Assembly (NCBI GenBank): GCA_016871275.1
Contig: VFZG01000030.1
Span: 1 to 45,917, forward strand
Source of the DNA: Acidimicrobiia bacterium
GTDB taxonomy: Bacteria; Acidobacteriota; Vicinamibacteria; Vicinamibacterales; UBA2999
Length of the DNA: 45,917 bases
Reading direction: 5' to 3'
Shown in pieces: positions 1 to 8,266 of this stretch. The notes under the pieces were generated by a model. It did not search any database. It was not told where the DNA came from and saw nothing but the letters and a program-made list of their open reading frames with translations. Within the stretch, counting starts at the first letter, position 1. Each line of letters begins with the position of its first letter. Made by a program: the position numbers and the translations under genes.

Positions 1-2542
1 CCGGCGCGGCGATGAACGATCCGCTCAGCTGGAACTCCCAGGGCAGCTGGTAGGCGGCACTGGCCTTGTAGGTGGTGCGGAACGGCGGCGTCGAATCGCA
101 GAACCGGGCGCTGTTCGGATTGTCGCGAACGTCGCAGGTAATCGACGCACGGCGCTCGACATTCACGCCGCCGAACAACAGCAGCTTGGAGCGGCGCAGA
201 TTGCCGCTCACCTCGAAGCCGTTGTAGATGGTGCTGTTCTCGCCGGAGAAGGTGCGCAGGTTGTCCGTGGCCACGCCGACCTTGTTGGCGTTCAGCGTGT
301 ACATCGTAATCGGCTGGCCCGACAGCGGCAGGCGCGAATCGGTCGGCGTCGTGATGCCGAACGACGTCCAGTCGGTGACCGCGAGATTGGTGTTGTCGGT
401 GACGTCGAGGTTGTAGAAGATGCGGCGGTAGTAACCGGTCGAAATCGAGACGCGGTCGGCGAGTTCGTGCTGCATCGAAACGCCGTACTCCCAGTTGTAG
501 CCGCGTTCAAGATTCGGATCCGGACGGCTGGTGATCTGACCGAAATTCGACGTGCCGCCGATCACTTCGTTGAACTGAATGTTGCCGGCCGCGTCGAGGA
601 TGGACTTATTGCCGTCGAAGTCGATCCATGAGCGGGTCTGCGTGCTGGAGTTCATCGGGTTGAACGACTGCGCGAAGCCGGCCGCTGCCGAGGCAATGTA
701 CTTGCTCGCATTCGCTTTGATGGCCGTCTTGCCCGTGCCGAATACGTCATAGGCGCCCGCCAGGCGCACCGACCAGTCGGTCCAGTTGGGCACGTTCGGA
801 ATCTCCGCGAAGGAGCGCGCCTGGATCCAGTTGCCGGCCGCCGCCGATTGCGCCGGTACGCTGGCATTGAATATGTCGTATCGGCCACCGACGTTCAGCG
901 TCAAACGGTTGAGTCTCCACGTGTCCTGCAGGAACACGCCAATGTCCCTGTTCACCTTCTGTTCCAGGGTGGTCGGGCCGTTGGTGACGGCGACGGCGAT
1001 GGGACACGGCAAGCGCGTGCAGGGGATGGGGTTCGTAGCGGACGCCGGCACGCCGAGCAACCCGGCGTTGGTCACCAGCGTGTTGATCTGCGCATTCGAG
1101 GAGAACGTGCGCGAGTTGGTGCCCCACTGCCAGGTGACGCCGGCCTTGAAGGCGTGCGAACCGGTAATGAAGCTGGCCGACGCACCGCCGCTGTAGGACT
1201 TGGTCCAGCTGGTATACGGCGGAATGGTGTTGCCACACGCGACACCGAGGCGGTTGGTCGTCTGTTCGAGGATCGGCAGATCGCGCGGCCCGACTTCCGG
1301 CCGGCAGGTCTGCTCGTAGTCCTGCGTGTAGTACGACAAACCCGCCTCGAGCAGCAACCGGTTGGTGGTGGTCTGGGTCCATTTGATCTGCGGGACCCAC
1401 CCCAAACCGAAGGCGTCCGTCGACGCCTCAGGCGACGTCGTCGGCAGCGTATTGAAGCCGTTGTAGTCCTCGCCGTTGAACTGGCGATCGAGGTAGAAGC
1501 GGATCTTGTCCTTCTGGGTTGCCTGCCACGTGAGGCGCGTCACCGCGCTGTAATTGCCCTGGCCGGCCCGGAAGGCGCGGCTGCCGTCGGCGAACTGGGA
1601 GCTTGGCACGTAGGTCTTGTCGTCCTCGTACTTGTAGGTGAAGTAGAACCACAGCTTGTCGCGCTTGATGGGTCCGCCGAACGACGGATTGACCTGCCAG
1701 GTGTAGGCGATGCCGGGCTTGGGAATCGCCGCCGGCCCGCTCTTCATCGCATCGCTGCGATTGTCGGCCTGCAATCCGCTGCCCGCGCCGTAGGCGAACA
1801 GCGTGCCGCTGAAGGTATTGCCGCCGTCCTTGGGCGTGCTGTTGATGCGCAGGCCGCCGTTCTGCATTTCCGCCGACTCGGCGCCGGTCGTGAACGTGAC
1901 CTCTTCAATCGCCGCGTCGTTCATGTAGAAGCCGCTGAACTGGCCGCTGCCGCACAGGTTGTTGACGCGCATGCCGTCAATGGCGATCACCGTGTCCTGG
2001 CTGGCCGAGCCGCGCACGCTCATCGTGAACTGGCCGAGCACGAACGGCGTGACCTGTGTGCCCGGCAGCAGCAGCGCGCGCGCCGGCGTGTTGCGAACCG
2101 CGGTGGGAATCTGGTCGAGGATCTCGCGATCGACGACGAACTGCGCGCGGTTGTTGCTGACGTCCACGGTCGGCGACGCGCCGGACACCGTGATGGTCTC
2201 CTCGAGCGTGCCCACCTGCATCTGCTCGCTCACCGGCGCCGAGAAGTCGCCGCGCAGGACGATGCCTTCCCGCCGCACCGTCTTGAATCCGGTCAGCGTG
2301 AACACCACCGTGTAGCTGCCCGGCGGCAGGTCGGTGATGCGGTAGTTACCGGACGCATCGGTCACCGCGGTGCGGGTCTTTTCGATCAACGCGTCGCTCG
2401 ACGCTTCGACGGTCACACCCGGCAGCACCGCGCCGCTGGGGTCCTTGATTGAACCGGCGATGCTGCCCTGGGCCCATGCGGCCAAGGGGGTCATGATGAC
2501 CGCTGCTAACGCAAACAAAACAACAACAAGGGTTTTGCGCAT
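1..2542 (-). CDS. TonB-dependent receptor, Oar-like (C terminus outside window)
   Basis: This is the first 847 codons of an outer-membrane TonB-dependent receptor; the frame stays open to the window edge. The start is the ATG at 2542, 6-7 bases after GGAGGA. Residues 1-23 form a signal peptide (hydrophobic core, AWA then Q). Residues 24 to about 105 are a carboxypeptidase-regulatory-like beta sandwich (GSIKDPSGAVLPGV, then NYRITDLPPGSY), as in Oar proteins. A plug domain follows, with the typical VRGSASQDT and IDGMRVN stretches and FGGPIKRDKLWFY, and then beta-barrel strands. Family knowledge: TonB/ExbBD-energised import of large substrates, ligand unknown. A long open frame on the plus strand at 848-2452 is only its antisense shadow. 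The substrate cannot be read from the sequence. Confidence 0.93.
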   Translation of the reverse strand, partial: MRKTLVVVLFALAAVIMTPLAAWAQGSIAGSIKDPSGAVLPGVTVEASSDALIEKTRTAVTDASGNYRITDLPPGSYTVVFTLTGFKTVRREGIVLRGDFSAPVSEQMQVGTLEETITVSGASPTVDVSNNRAQFVVDREILDQIPTAVRNTPARALLLPGTQVTPFVLGQFTMSVRGSASQDTVIAIDGMRVNNLCGSGQFSGFYMNDAAIEEVTFTTGAESAEMQNGGLRINSTPKDGGNTFSGTLFAYGAGSGLQADNRSDAMKSGPAAIPKPGIAYTWQVNPSFGGPIKRDKLWFYFTYKYEDDKTYVPSSQFADGSRAFRAGQGNYSAVTRLTWQATQKDKIRFYLDRQFNGEDYNGFNTLPTTSPEASTDAFGLGWVPQIKWTQTTTNRLLLEAGLSYYTQDYEQTCRPEVGPRDLPILEQTTNRLGVACGNTIPPYTSWTKSYSGGASASFITGSHAFKAGVTWQWGTNSRTFSSNAQINTLVTNAGLLGVPASATNPIPCTRLPCPIAVAVTNGPTTLEQKVNRDIGVFLQDTWRLNRLTLNVGGRYDIFNASVPAQSAAAGNWIQARSFAEIPNVPNWTDWSVRLAGAYDVFGTGKTAIKANASKYIASAAAGFAQSFNPMNSSTQTRSWIDFDGNKSILDAAGNIQFNEVIGGTSNFGQITSRPDPNLERGYNWEYGVSMQHELADRVSISTGYYRRIFYNLDVTDNTNLAVTDWTSFGITTPTDSRLPLSGQPITMYTLNANKVGVATDNLRTFSGENSTIYNGFEVSGNLRRSKLLLFGGVNVERRASITCDVRDNPNSARFCDSTPPFRTTYKASAAYQLPWEFQLSGSFIAAP

Positions 2543-2688
2543 CCATTCCTCCAGAAGGGTCGTCCTGATGTCGCGACGACAAGTGAAAGTCGCCTGAAAA
2601 GTAGCATTGGGTTGGGTATCGGTCAATTCCCTAGTGCGTCGCACCGGACCCCGGGACGCGCGACACGTGGCTGTATCTTGATGGTGGA

Positions 2689-2979
2689 ATGTCCAGAGCG
2701 CGTGTTGTCCGGTTGACCGTGAGATCCCGTCACGAAATCACACCCGAGATCGAAGACTTCCGCGATCAACGCTGCCGCCGTGAAGGCGCGCGCCAGGTCA
2801 GGACCGCGCACGAGGCCGAAGGTTTCATCGAGCAGGTGGGATTTGCCGCCTGCCTCACCGATTCGCGGCGGCCCGGACCGTCGCTGCACGTGGCGGTGTG
2901 TGGCCGCCGGGATGCGGTCATGCCGCGCAACATTCAGAAAGACGAGGAAGCATCCGCGACGGACGATAAGCCGTATTAG
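2689..2979 (+). pseudogene. ORF of unknown function cut by a dispersed repeat
   Basis: A 96-codon frame with normal-looking protein composition ([39 protein letters not shown]) runs straight into repeat copy A. Its last four to six codons come from the repeat, and a stop lies inside it, so the 3' end of the original gene is missing. The stretch from FIEQVGF onward reminds me of winged-helix proteins related to the AlkZ/YcaQ group, but I hold this only weakly. No clear ribosome binding site precedes the ATG at 2689. I read it as a truncated gene rather than a working small protein. The convergent frame at 2623-2994 shows no family features. Confidence 0.35.
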
Positions 2980-3014
2980 TGGCCTCTGGTTCACCGAACG
3001 GCGGTTCGCAGACC
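2962..3014 (+). repeat. 53-bp dispersed repeat, copy A
   Basis: This copy starts GACGATAAGCCG and ends GGTTCGCAGACC. It aligns without gaps to copies B (49/53 identical), C (46/53) and D (47/53). It can fold: GCCGT pairs with ACGGC, GTG with CAC inside that, and CGAAC with GTTCG around GGCG at the 3' end. It truncates the ORF on its left. Confidence 0.85.
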
Positions 3015-3130
3015 CGGCGGTGGTCGTGGCGTGGATGGTCTTGCGCTCCTATCGAGGTCGACACCCGCGCGCGGACACGGCGGGTGCTGCCGCGCATGGC
3101 GGACAGGTGCCCGAGAGCGAAGTGTCGCGG

Positions 3131-3391
3131 ATGGTCCGCGCCTGGGCGAGCGATCACCAGTGCGCGACATGCGGTGCCGCACTCAGCGAGACAGCCGGGC
3201 ACCACATTGCACTGCTCGACTCCAGCGGGATGACGCGCGAGTGGGTCGACATCGCGCCCGAGCGGCTGCAGGCGGCCCCGGCCTCGAGTGTGCCGGTCTG
3301 CTGGAACTGTCACATCGCGGCCACGTTCCGCCGGCAGCACCCCGAGCTCGTGACCGACCGCGAGGAGACGGCGGTTAGGGTCAAGCAGTAA
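3131..3391 (+). CDS. Small protein with paired Cys motifs (putative zinc-binding)
   Basis: An 86-residue frame carries CATCG near the N terminus and VCWNCH about 50 residues later, which is a CxxC...CxxC arrangement able to bind one zinc ion. A His pair (GHHI) lies between them. I do not recognise the family. The start is uncertain: ATG 3131 is used here, but the same frame is open upstream with another ATG at 3035, and neither has a good ribosome binding site. The frame reaches back through repeat copy A, so the gene may have lost its true 5' end there. The stop at 3391 is followed within 10 bases by heptad repeats. Confidence 0.5.
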   Translation: MVRAWASDHQCATCGAALSETAGHHIALLDSSGMTREWVDIAPERLQAAPASSVPVCWNCHIAATFRRQHPELVTDREETAVRVKQ

Positions 3392-3514
3392 ACTTCGCAG
3401 TCAGAAGTCAGCAGTTCTGCCGTAGCTTCAGCGAAGGCGGAAGACTCGCCTCTACGTCCCGGCGCGGCGGTCTCGAGCTCCTCTTTTGAGTGCTGAGTGT
3501 TAAGTTCGAAGTTC
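3392..3514. repeat. Intergenic spacer flanked by degenerate heptanucleotide repeats
   Basis: At 3399-3419 three 7-mers lie in tandem: AGTCAGA, AGTCAGC, AGTTCTG. At 3488-3515 four more follow: GAGTGCT, GAGTGTT, AAGTTCG, AAGTTCT. The second run touches the stop codon of the epoxide hydrolase gene. No gene is visible in this 123-bp gap. Confidence 0.6.
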
Positions 3515-4750
3515 TTACTTTCCCCTGATTCCCCTGAAGAACTCGCGCACGTCGGCGATCAGCAGGTCGGGCTGCTCGAGCGCCGCGAAGTGGCCGCCGC
3601 GCGGCATCGGCGTCCAGCGCATGAGGTTGTAGCGGTTCTCCACCCACTTGCGTGGCGGCGTCGTGATCTCTTTCGGGAACAGCGCGCATGCGGTGGGCAC
3701 CTCGACGCGTCCCTGGACTCCGCCGGCCTGCCGGCTCTCGTAGTAGATGCGCGTGGACGAGGCCGCGGTCTGTGTCGCCCAGTAGATGGTCACGTTCGTC
3801 AGCAGTTCGTCTTTCGTAAAGCGGCTCTCGATGTTGTCGCCGCAGTCGCACCAGGCGTGGAACTTCTCGACGATCCACGCGGCCAGCCCAGCAGGGGAGT
3901 CCGTCAGCCCGTACCCGAGCGTCTGCGGCTTGGTCCCCTGAATCTGCTGATAGGCGCGCTCGTTCTCCATGCGCGCGTTCGTCTCCTGCATCAGCTTCAA
4001 CTCTGCGTCCGGCACGCCGGCGTTCGGGTTCGCTGGATCGGGAGCAGCGGCGCCCGTACAGAAATTGAGATGCAGCCCGGCGACATGTGACGGGTCCTTC
4101 AGCGCGACGATGCGGCTGATGATGCCGCCCCAGTCGCCACCCTGCAGGCCGTACCGCGTGTACCCGAGCCTGGCCATCAGCTTCGCGATGATGTCGGCCA
4201 TCTTCTCCGGGCTGTAGCCGCGATCCTTCGGCCGCTCGGTAAAGCCGAACCCGGGCAGCGAGATGGCGACGACATTGAACGCGTCCTCCGCGCGCCCGCC
4301 GTACTTCACGGGATCGGTGAGCGGTCCGATGATCTTGTGGAACTCCGCGATCGAGCCTGGCCAGCCGTGCGTCAGCGCGAGCGGCATGGCGCCCGGCACC
4401 GGCGACTTCTGGTGGATGAAGTGAATCCGCAGGCCGTCGATCGTCGTCGTGGACTGATCGAACTCGTTCAGACGCCGCTCCTGCGCACGCCAGTCGAAGC
4501 GGTCGCGCCAGTACTCGACGAGCGGCCTCACGTAGGTGATGTCCGCTCCGTACGCCCAGCCAACGTTGTCGAGTTGATCGGGAAAGCGGGTGCGCGCGAG
4601 GCGTTCCTTCAGATCACGGAGCACCGCGTCCGGAACGTTGATGCGGTAAGGGACGATGGCGTCGGAGGCGGGAGCCTGGGCCGATGCCGGCCCAATCCCT
4701 GCCACGACGAGGCCGAACACGAGACAGGAGAGCAGGTAGTGGCTGCGCAT
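3515..4750 (-). CDS. Secreted epoxide hydrolase (alpha/beta hydrolase, EHN family)
   Basis: This 411-residue protein has an N-terminal signal peptide (MRSHYLLSC to ASA, then QAP). An EHN-type lid region follows at roughly residues 30-125 (PYRINVPDAVL, LKERLARTRFPDQL), then an alpha/beta hydrolase core. Visible active-site elements are HGWPGS for the oxyanion hole, GGDWGG with the Asp nucleophile, and RGGHFAALEQPD with the catalytic His. Family role: opening epoxides to diols, as in juvenile-hormone/microsomal-type epoxide hydrolases; the natural substrate is unknown. The in-frame ATG at 4849 lies upstream of the signal peptide, so 4750 was chosen, although the ribosome binding site is weak. 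It appears to be a single-gene unit with repeat copy B about 130 bp upstream of its start. Confidence 0.9.
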   Translation of the reverse strand: MRSHYLLSCLVFGLVVAGIGPASAQAPASDAIVPYRINVPDAVLRDLKERLARTRFPDQLDNVGWAYGADITYVRPLVEYWRDRFDWRAQERRLNEFDQSTTTIDGLRIHFIHQKSPVPGAMPLALTHGWPGSIAEFHKIIGPLTDPVKYGGRAEDAFNVVAISLPGFGFTERPKDRGYSPEKMADIIAKLMARLGYTRYGLQGGDWGGIISRIVALKDPSHVAGLHLNFCTGAAAPDPANPNAGVPDAELKLMQETNARMENERAYQQIQGTKPQTLGYGLTDSPAGLAAWIVEKFHAWCDCGDNIESRFTKDELLTNVTIYWATQTAASSTRIYYESRQAGGVQGRVEVPTACALFPKEITTPPRKWVENRYNLMRWTPMPRGGHFAALEQPDLLIADVREFFRGIRGK

Positions 4751-4877
4751 GGCGCGCAGTCTACCCCAGGCCGGCACCGGCATTCGGGATGTCGGCACTC
4801 GCACCGCAGCTCGGTCTCCTGGCCCTTCTCCTTGCAGTACTCGCTCCACGACTTCCCGTGAGGAGCGCCCTTCGGAA

Positions 4878-4930
4878 GACGATAAGCCGTATCAGTGGCC
4901 TCTGGTGCACCAAACGGCGGTGCGCAGACC
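4878..4930 (+). repeat. 53-bp dispersed repeat, copy B
   Basis: This copy differs from copy A at 4 of 53 positions with no gaps. It has AAAC and GTGC where A has GAAC and GTTC, so its 3' hairpin is weakened. It lies between the epoxide hydrolase start and a possible truncated cassette that ends in an attC-like site. Confidence 0.85.
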
Positions 4931-5036
4931 CAGGCTTGAGCGTTCGTTGCTGTTCCTGTGTTGGCTTGCGAGCACGCTCCTTGCTGTCCTGGTCCTACTG
5001 TTCGCCTATATGATCGGAGCGCCGCTTGGGGCGTGA
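4920..5036 (+). CDS. Possible small single-span membrane protein
   Basis: A 38-codon frame starts at a GTG inside the end of repeat copy B. It encodes a basic N terminus (RRPRLERS), then one hydrophobic span (LLFLCWLASTLLAVLVLLF) and a short tail (AYMIGAPLGA), a plausible inner-membrane micropeptide. The stop lies 36 bp before the attC-like site, as expected for the last codons of an integron cassette gene. There is no clear ribosome binding site. Because the repeat supplies the only start, it may be the 3' remnant of a longer cassette gene. Function unknown. Confidence 0.3.
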   Translation: MRRPRLERSLLFLCWLASTLLAVLVLLFAYMIGAPLGA

Positions 5037-5072
5037 AAAGAATGGCTTGCGATGTCTGGCAAGGGGCGCGAG

Positions 5073-5136
5073 GTCTAGCCGCCAAAGTGAGACGGACGCG
5101 CAGCAAGCTGCGCGCCGCTCATTTGGAGCGTTAGCC
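5073..5136 (+). other. Integron attC-like recombination site
   Basis: This 64-bp imperfect palindrome begins GTCTAGC (R''-like) and ends GCGTTAGCC (R'-like, containing GTTAGCC). The centre CGCGCAGC-AA-GCTGCGCG is a perfect 8-bp stem. Outside it GAG-A-CGG pairs with CCGCTC, leaving an unpaired base, and CCAAA pairs with TTTGG. This layout (core-like ends, long imperfect stem, extrahelical base) is that of attC sites and resembles the aadA-type site. Both cores deviate by one base from RYYYAAC and GTTRRRY. A gene starts 20 bp downstream, as in cassettes. No integrase is in the window. Confidence 0.65.
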
Positions 5137-5150
5137 GCAAAGATCTCACG

Positions 5151-5741
5151 ATGCTGCAACGTTTGATCTCGTACTGGGTATACGGAGGCGCACTGGCTGG
5201 GGCCCTGTTGCTCGCGCTGTCGCCGCTCTTGCTCGCGGGCTGTTCAGCGCCGCTGGCGGCCACGTTCTTGCACTTGCCCGCCTACATGATCCACCAGTAC
5301 GAAGAGCATGATCATGATCGGTTTCGGCTGTTTTTCAATGCAACCCTTGGCAAGGGTTTTGATGTGCTGTCCCCCTTGGCGGTATTCGTCACGAATGTTC
5401 CTGGCGTTTGGGGCGTGATTGGTCTTGCCTTGTACTGCGCTGTCGACATCGGGCTCGGTTGGGCGCTCGTCCCGGTCTATCTGGTGCTCGTCAATGCCCT
5501 CGTGCACATCGTGCATGCCGTGATCTTCAAGCGCTACAACCCCGGTCTCGTCACGGCGGTGGTCGTGTTCTTGCCACTGGGTTCGATCACGCTCCATCTG
5601 ATCAACCAGACAGGCGGTGGTGCCGTTTCAAGCCACATCTTAGGTCTGGTGGTTGCTGTAGGAATTCATGCCGCCATCCTGCTGCATGTTCAGCGCAAGT
5701 TGGTTGCTCTGCAACGGGCTCGCGCAGCCGGTGCGGCGTGA
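5151..5741 (+). CDS. HXXEE domain-containing membrane protein
   Basis: This 196-residue integral membrane protein has a hydrophobic N-terminal span (YGGALAGALLLAL...), the motif HQYEEHDHD at about residues 46-54 that matches HXXEE, and three or four further hydrophobic spans with conserved-looking His (NALVHIVHAVIF). The HXXEE family is known by motif, not by function; the His/Glu/Asp cluster suggests metal binding or hydrolase chemistry in the membrane, but this is inference. The ATG at 5151 lies 20 bp past the R' core of the attC-like site, so the gene is best seen as a (former) integron cassette. There is only a weak Shine-Dalgarno, as is common for cassette genes. No second attC follows the stop. 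Confidence 0.75.
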   Translation: MLQRLISYWVYGGALAGALLLALSPLLLAGCSAPLAATFLHLPAYMIHQYEEHDHDRFRLFFNATLGKGFDVLSPLAVFVTNVPGVWGVIGLALYCAVDIGLGWALVPVYLVLVNALVHIVHAVIFKRYNPGLVTAVVVFLPLGSITLHLINQTGGGAVSSHILGLVVAVGIHAAILLHVQRKLVALQRARAAGAA

Positions 5742-5746
5742 CGGCC

Positions 5747-5779
5747 GTCTCCACACTGTCTCCACACAGTCTCCACAAC
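5747..5779 (+). repeat. Three tandem 11-bp units
   Basis: GTCTCCACACT, GTCTCCACACA and GTCTCCACAAC follow each other directly, starting 5 bp after the HXXEE stop codon. This is where the 3' attC of a cassette would be expected. Confidence 0.85.
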
Positions 5780-5886
5780 GGGGGTCGATTGGCGTCCACG
5801 CCCGTCGTGTCGTGTCGACTGGTGTCGCGTGCCGAAGTCGTTATGTGCGAACCGCTCAGGACCAGAACCGCCACGCCATCGATAAG

Positions 5887-6660
5887 TTGCCGAAACGGAC
5901 CGGAAAGGGTTCAACTCCAGCCGCCTCCACCACTTTTGATTCCAGCCCTAAGGCGTCAAGGAGGCTCGCCAGCAAGCCCACTGCACCTCCGGCGAAGCCT
6001 GAGCCGAACGCCCTGAGAGTTCGCCAGGAGCCGGGAAAGACGAACCTCAGGCGCGAAGCCAAGGTCATGGTGGATGGCATGGCGATGAACGCGATGGTGG
6101 GACTGGTGTTTTCGACGAAGTCCGGAACCCTCGATTTGACCGAGTGTTTCGCGGAGGTTCTCAGTCGCGTGCGAGAAGCAGCGAATCGGGACACGAAGAG
6201 TCAGGAGGCGATTCTCGTGGGTCAAATCATCTCGATGAATGCCGTCTATACCGACCTGGCCATCATCGCCCGTCAGAACCTGTCGAATCTGGCTGTCTTC
6301 GAGCGGTTGATGAGGCTCGCTTTCAAGGCGCAGAGCAACTGTCGAGCGACGGGCGAGGCGCTGGGGGCTCTCCAGAATCCCCCGAGCGTCTTTGCACGTC
6401 AGGCAAACTTCGCGAACGGCCCACAGCAGATCAACAACGGCGTGCCGGCGCCTGCGCTGCCCGCGCGCGCGGGAGATCAGGAAATTGAGCGGAACAAACT
6501 ATTGGAGACCCCCAGCCAACGGATGGACCCTGGAGCGGTGAGCGCGGCAGTCAGCGGCGATTCGAACCTGGCACCCGGGTGCCCGTGGGAACATTCCACC
6601 GGGGCCGGAATGGGTCACGCCGGCACCTCTTCGACGGCCGCGACGCCGCGTGCGGCGTAG
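5887..6660 (+). CDS. Conserved protein of unknown function (FARQAN...QQ.NNG family)
   Basis: The frame encodes a basic, Pro/Ala-rich, probably disordered N terminus (RTGKGSTP, SKPTAPPAKPEP). A helical core follows at about residues 60-170 (AMNAMVGLVF, RLMRLAFKAQSNCRATGEAL), then NPPSVFARQANFANGPQQINNG and a polar tail. From memory this matches a family of uncharacterised proteobacterial proteins with LKAQSQCRAT and QAN..NGPQQVNNG motifs; no function is known to me. The start is uncertain: TTG 5887 is in frame and fits the N-terminal extension, but the first ATG is at 6067. The last 46 bases overlap the convergent phosphatase gene. The family and position beside the cassette suggest horizontal transfer. 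Confidence 0.6.
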   Translation: MPKRTGKGSTPAASTTFDSSPKASRRLASKPTAPPAKPEPNALRVRQEPGKTNLRREAKVMVDGMAMNAMVGLVFSTKSGTLDLTECFAEVLSRVREAANRDTKSQEAILVGQIISMNAVYTDLAIIARQNLSNLAVFERLMRLAFKAQSNCRATGEALGALQNPPSVFARQANFANGPQQINNGVPAPALPARAGDQEIERNKLLETPSQRMDPGAVSAAVSGDSNLAPGCPWEHSTGAGMGHAGTSSTAATPRAA

Positions 6661-8135
6661 GCGAGCGCGGCCGGTGGCGTCATGGCCGGATTGCTGAACG
6701 TCTGCCCCATCAGGGCCACCAGATCGCCGAAGAGGGCGGTGTTGGCGCGCAGCCCGCGGAAGCGTTCCTGGCCCGGGCCGAACGCGAGCACCGGCGCCAC
6801 GTCCGCGGTGTGCGTGGTCCCCGTCCACCCGATCCCCCAGTGATTGGCGGCTATCTGCCCCAGCACGCCGTCGAATCTGGCCAGCTGTCCATTGAGCACG
6901 GTGGCCACGGGGCGCGCCAGCGAGGTTCGAATCACCTCCGTTTGCAGCTGGTCCGGTGCGAATCCCAGAAGGTGCTCCACGAGCATGCCCGTGTCGTTCA
7001 CGCTGGGCTGACCGGACCGGCCGGCCCCGTCAAGCAGCCGGCGCCTGACCTCAGAGAACGACGCCCGCGCGCGTGTGACATGTGCGAAGACCCGGCTCGA
7101 GTCGAGATAGTTCTCGCCCATGCCGTTCAGGCCGGGATTGGCGTTGCCGTGGTCGGAGGTCACGATGACGAGCGTGTCGTGCCGACCACCCGCAAACTCG
7201 CGGACGACGGCGACGGCGTCGTCGAAATCGAGCTGCTCGCGCAGGATCGACGCCGCGTCGTTGGCGTGCGCGGCGTGATCGACGCGCCCGCCTTCGACGA
7301 GCAGGAAGAACCCTTCCGGTGTATCGTTCAGCCGTGTCAGCGCCGCCGACGCCATTTCAGCGAGGGTAGGTACGTTGGCCTGCAGGCGTGGATCCTGATC
7401 GCGATCGAGTCGGTATGGCAAATGCTCGGTCGCAAACAGGCCGAGCACGCGCCCGGTGCCTGTCGCAGCACGCAACTCGTCCCTGGTGCGCCAGACGGCG
7501 TAACCACCGCGCTCGAAGTCACCGAGCAGGTCCCGGGCATCGGCCCGTCGCCGGGCATCGAAGAACCGCCGCCCGCCGCCGAGCACGACGTCCACCCGAT
7601 CGAGGTATTGCGTGGCGATGTCGTCCTCCGCGTTGCGGTTCGTGTTGACGGCAGCGAACCCCGCGGGTGTGGCGTGCGTGACGGTTGTCGTCGTCACGAG
7701 GCCGATACGACGGCGCGCCGATCGGGCCACGTCCGCCAACGGAGTCAAGCGAGTATTGTCCGGCAGCACGTTGATGGCACCGTTGCGGACACGAGACCCG
7801 CTGCCCCACGACGACGCCGCGGCAGCTGAATCGGTCACGAGCGACGTGAGCGACGCCATGTCGAACCACCCCGCGGTCACGTTTGGATCGCGCGCCAGCT
7901 CCCACCACGCGGTGCCGCGCCCGCGCACAGTGCGGGAGAACGACTCGGCCAGCGTCGGCACCCCGACGCTCATGCCGTCGGCCACCATCAGGATGATGTA
8001 TCGCGGCACAGCCGTCGACAGGCCGGTAACACTCTGGGACACGGCGGCGGCTGGGCGGCCGGCGGCTCCAAGGAGCCCGGCCACTCCGCCGATCCAGTGG
8101 CGCCGCGACAGTCTGTTGGCGATGGGTGGGGTCAT
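6615..8135 (-). CDS. Alkaline phosphatase (PhoA superfamily), exported
   Basis: This 506-residue protein hydrolyses phosphomonoesters outside the cytoplasm. The N terminus has a twin-arginine-like signal (NRLSRRHWIGGVAGLLGAAG). Metal and active-site elements follow in order: MVADGMSVG (Asp ligand), DSAAAASSW with the nucleophilic Ser, VTHATPAGF, EGGRVDHAAHAN, TSDHGN and TGTTHTADVAP. The start at 8135 is supported by GAGGAAA 8 bases upstream; an ATG 15 bases earlier (8150) lacks this. The pattern is that of PhoA/PhoK-like enzymes and length is in the usual range. It ends by overlapping the convergent gene by 46 bp. No Pho box was recognised. Confidence 0.92.
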   Translation of the reverse strand: MTPPIANRLSRRHWIGGVAGLLGAAGRPAAAVSQSVTGLSTAVPRYIILMVADGMSVGVPTLAESFSRTVRGRGTAWWELARDPNVTAGWFDMASLTSLVTDSAAAASSWGSGSRVRNGAINVLPDNTRLTPLADVARSARRRIGLVTTTTVTHATPAGFAAVNTNRNAEDDIATQYLDRVDVVLGGGRRFFDARRRADARDLLGDFERGGYAVWRTRDELRAATGTGRVLGLFATEHLPYRLDRDQDPRLQANVPTLAEMASAALTRLNDTPEGFFLLVEGGRVDHAAHANDAASILREQLDFDDAVAVVREFAGGRHDTLVIVTSDHGNANPGLNGMGENYLDSSRVFAHVTRARASFSEVRRRLLDGAGRSGQPSVNDTGMLVEHLLGFAPDQLQTEVIRTSLARPVATVLNGQLARFDGVLGQIAANHWGIGWTGTTHTADVAPVLAFGPGQERFRGLRANTALFGDLVALMGQTFSNPAMTPPAALAYAARGVAAVEEVPA

Positions 8136-8266
8136 GGCGAATTTCCTCATGCCGCTCGGGCGCGCTGCGACGACTGATATTGCCGCCGCTTCGGCCGAGC
8201 GAGCGGTGCCGATTGACACCGACGCTCTTTGCCCTCGCACGCCACCGGCCAAGAGGAATCGACGGG

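Noticed and set aside
848-2452. 534-codon open frame on the plus strand
   Set aside because: It is antisense to the TonB receptor, is Arg/Glu/Val-rich with no domain, and has no ribosome binding site; typical of high-GC shadow frames.
2962-5136. The 53-bp repeat as an attC site itself
   Set aside because: It folds in part, but lacks GTTRRRY and RYYYAAC cores at its ends, unlike the true attC-like site at 5073.
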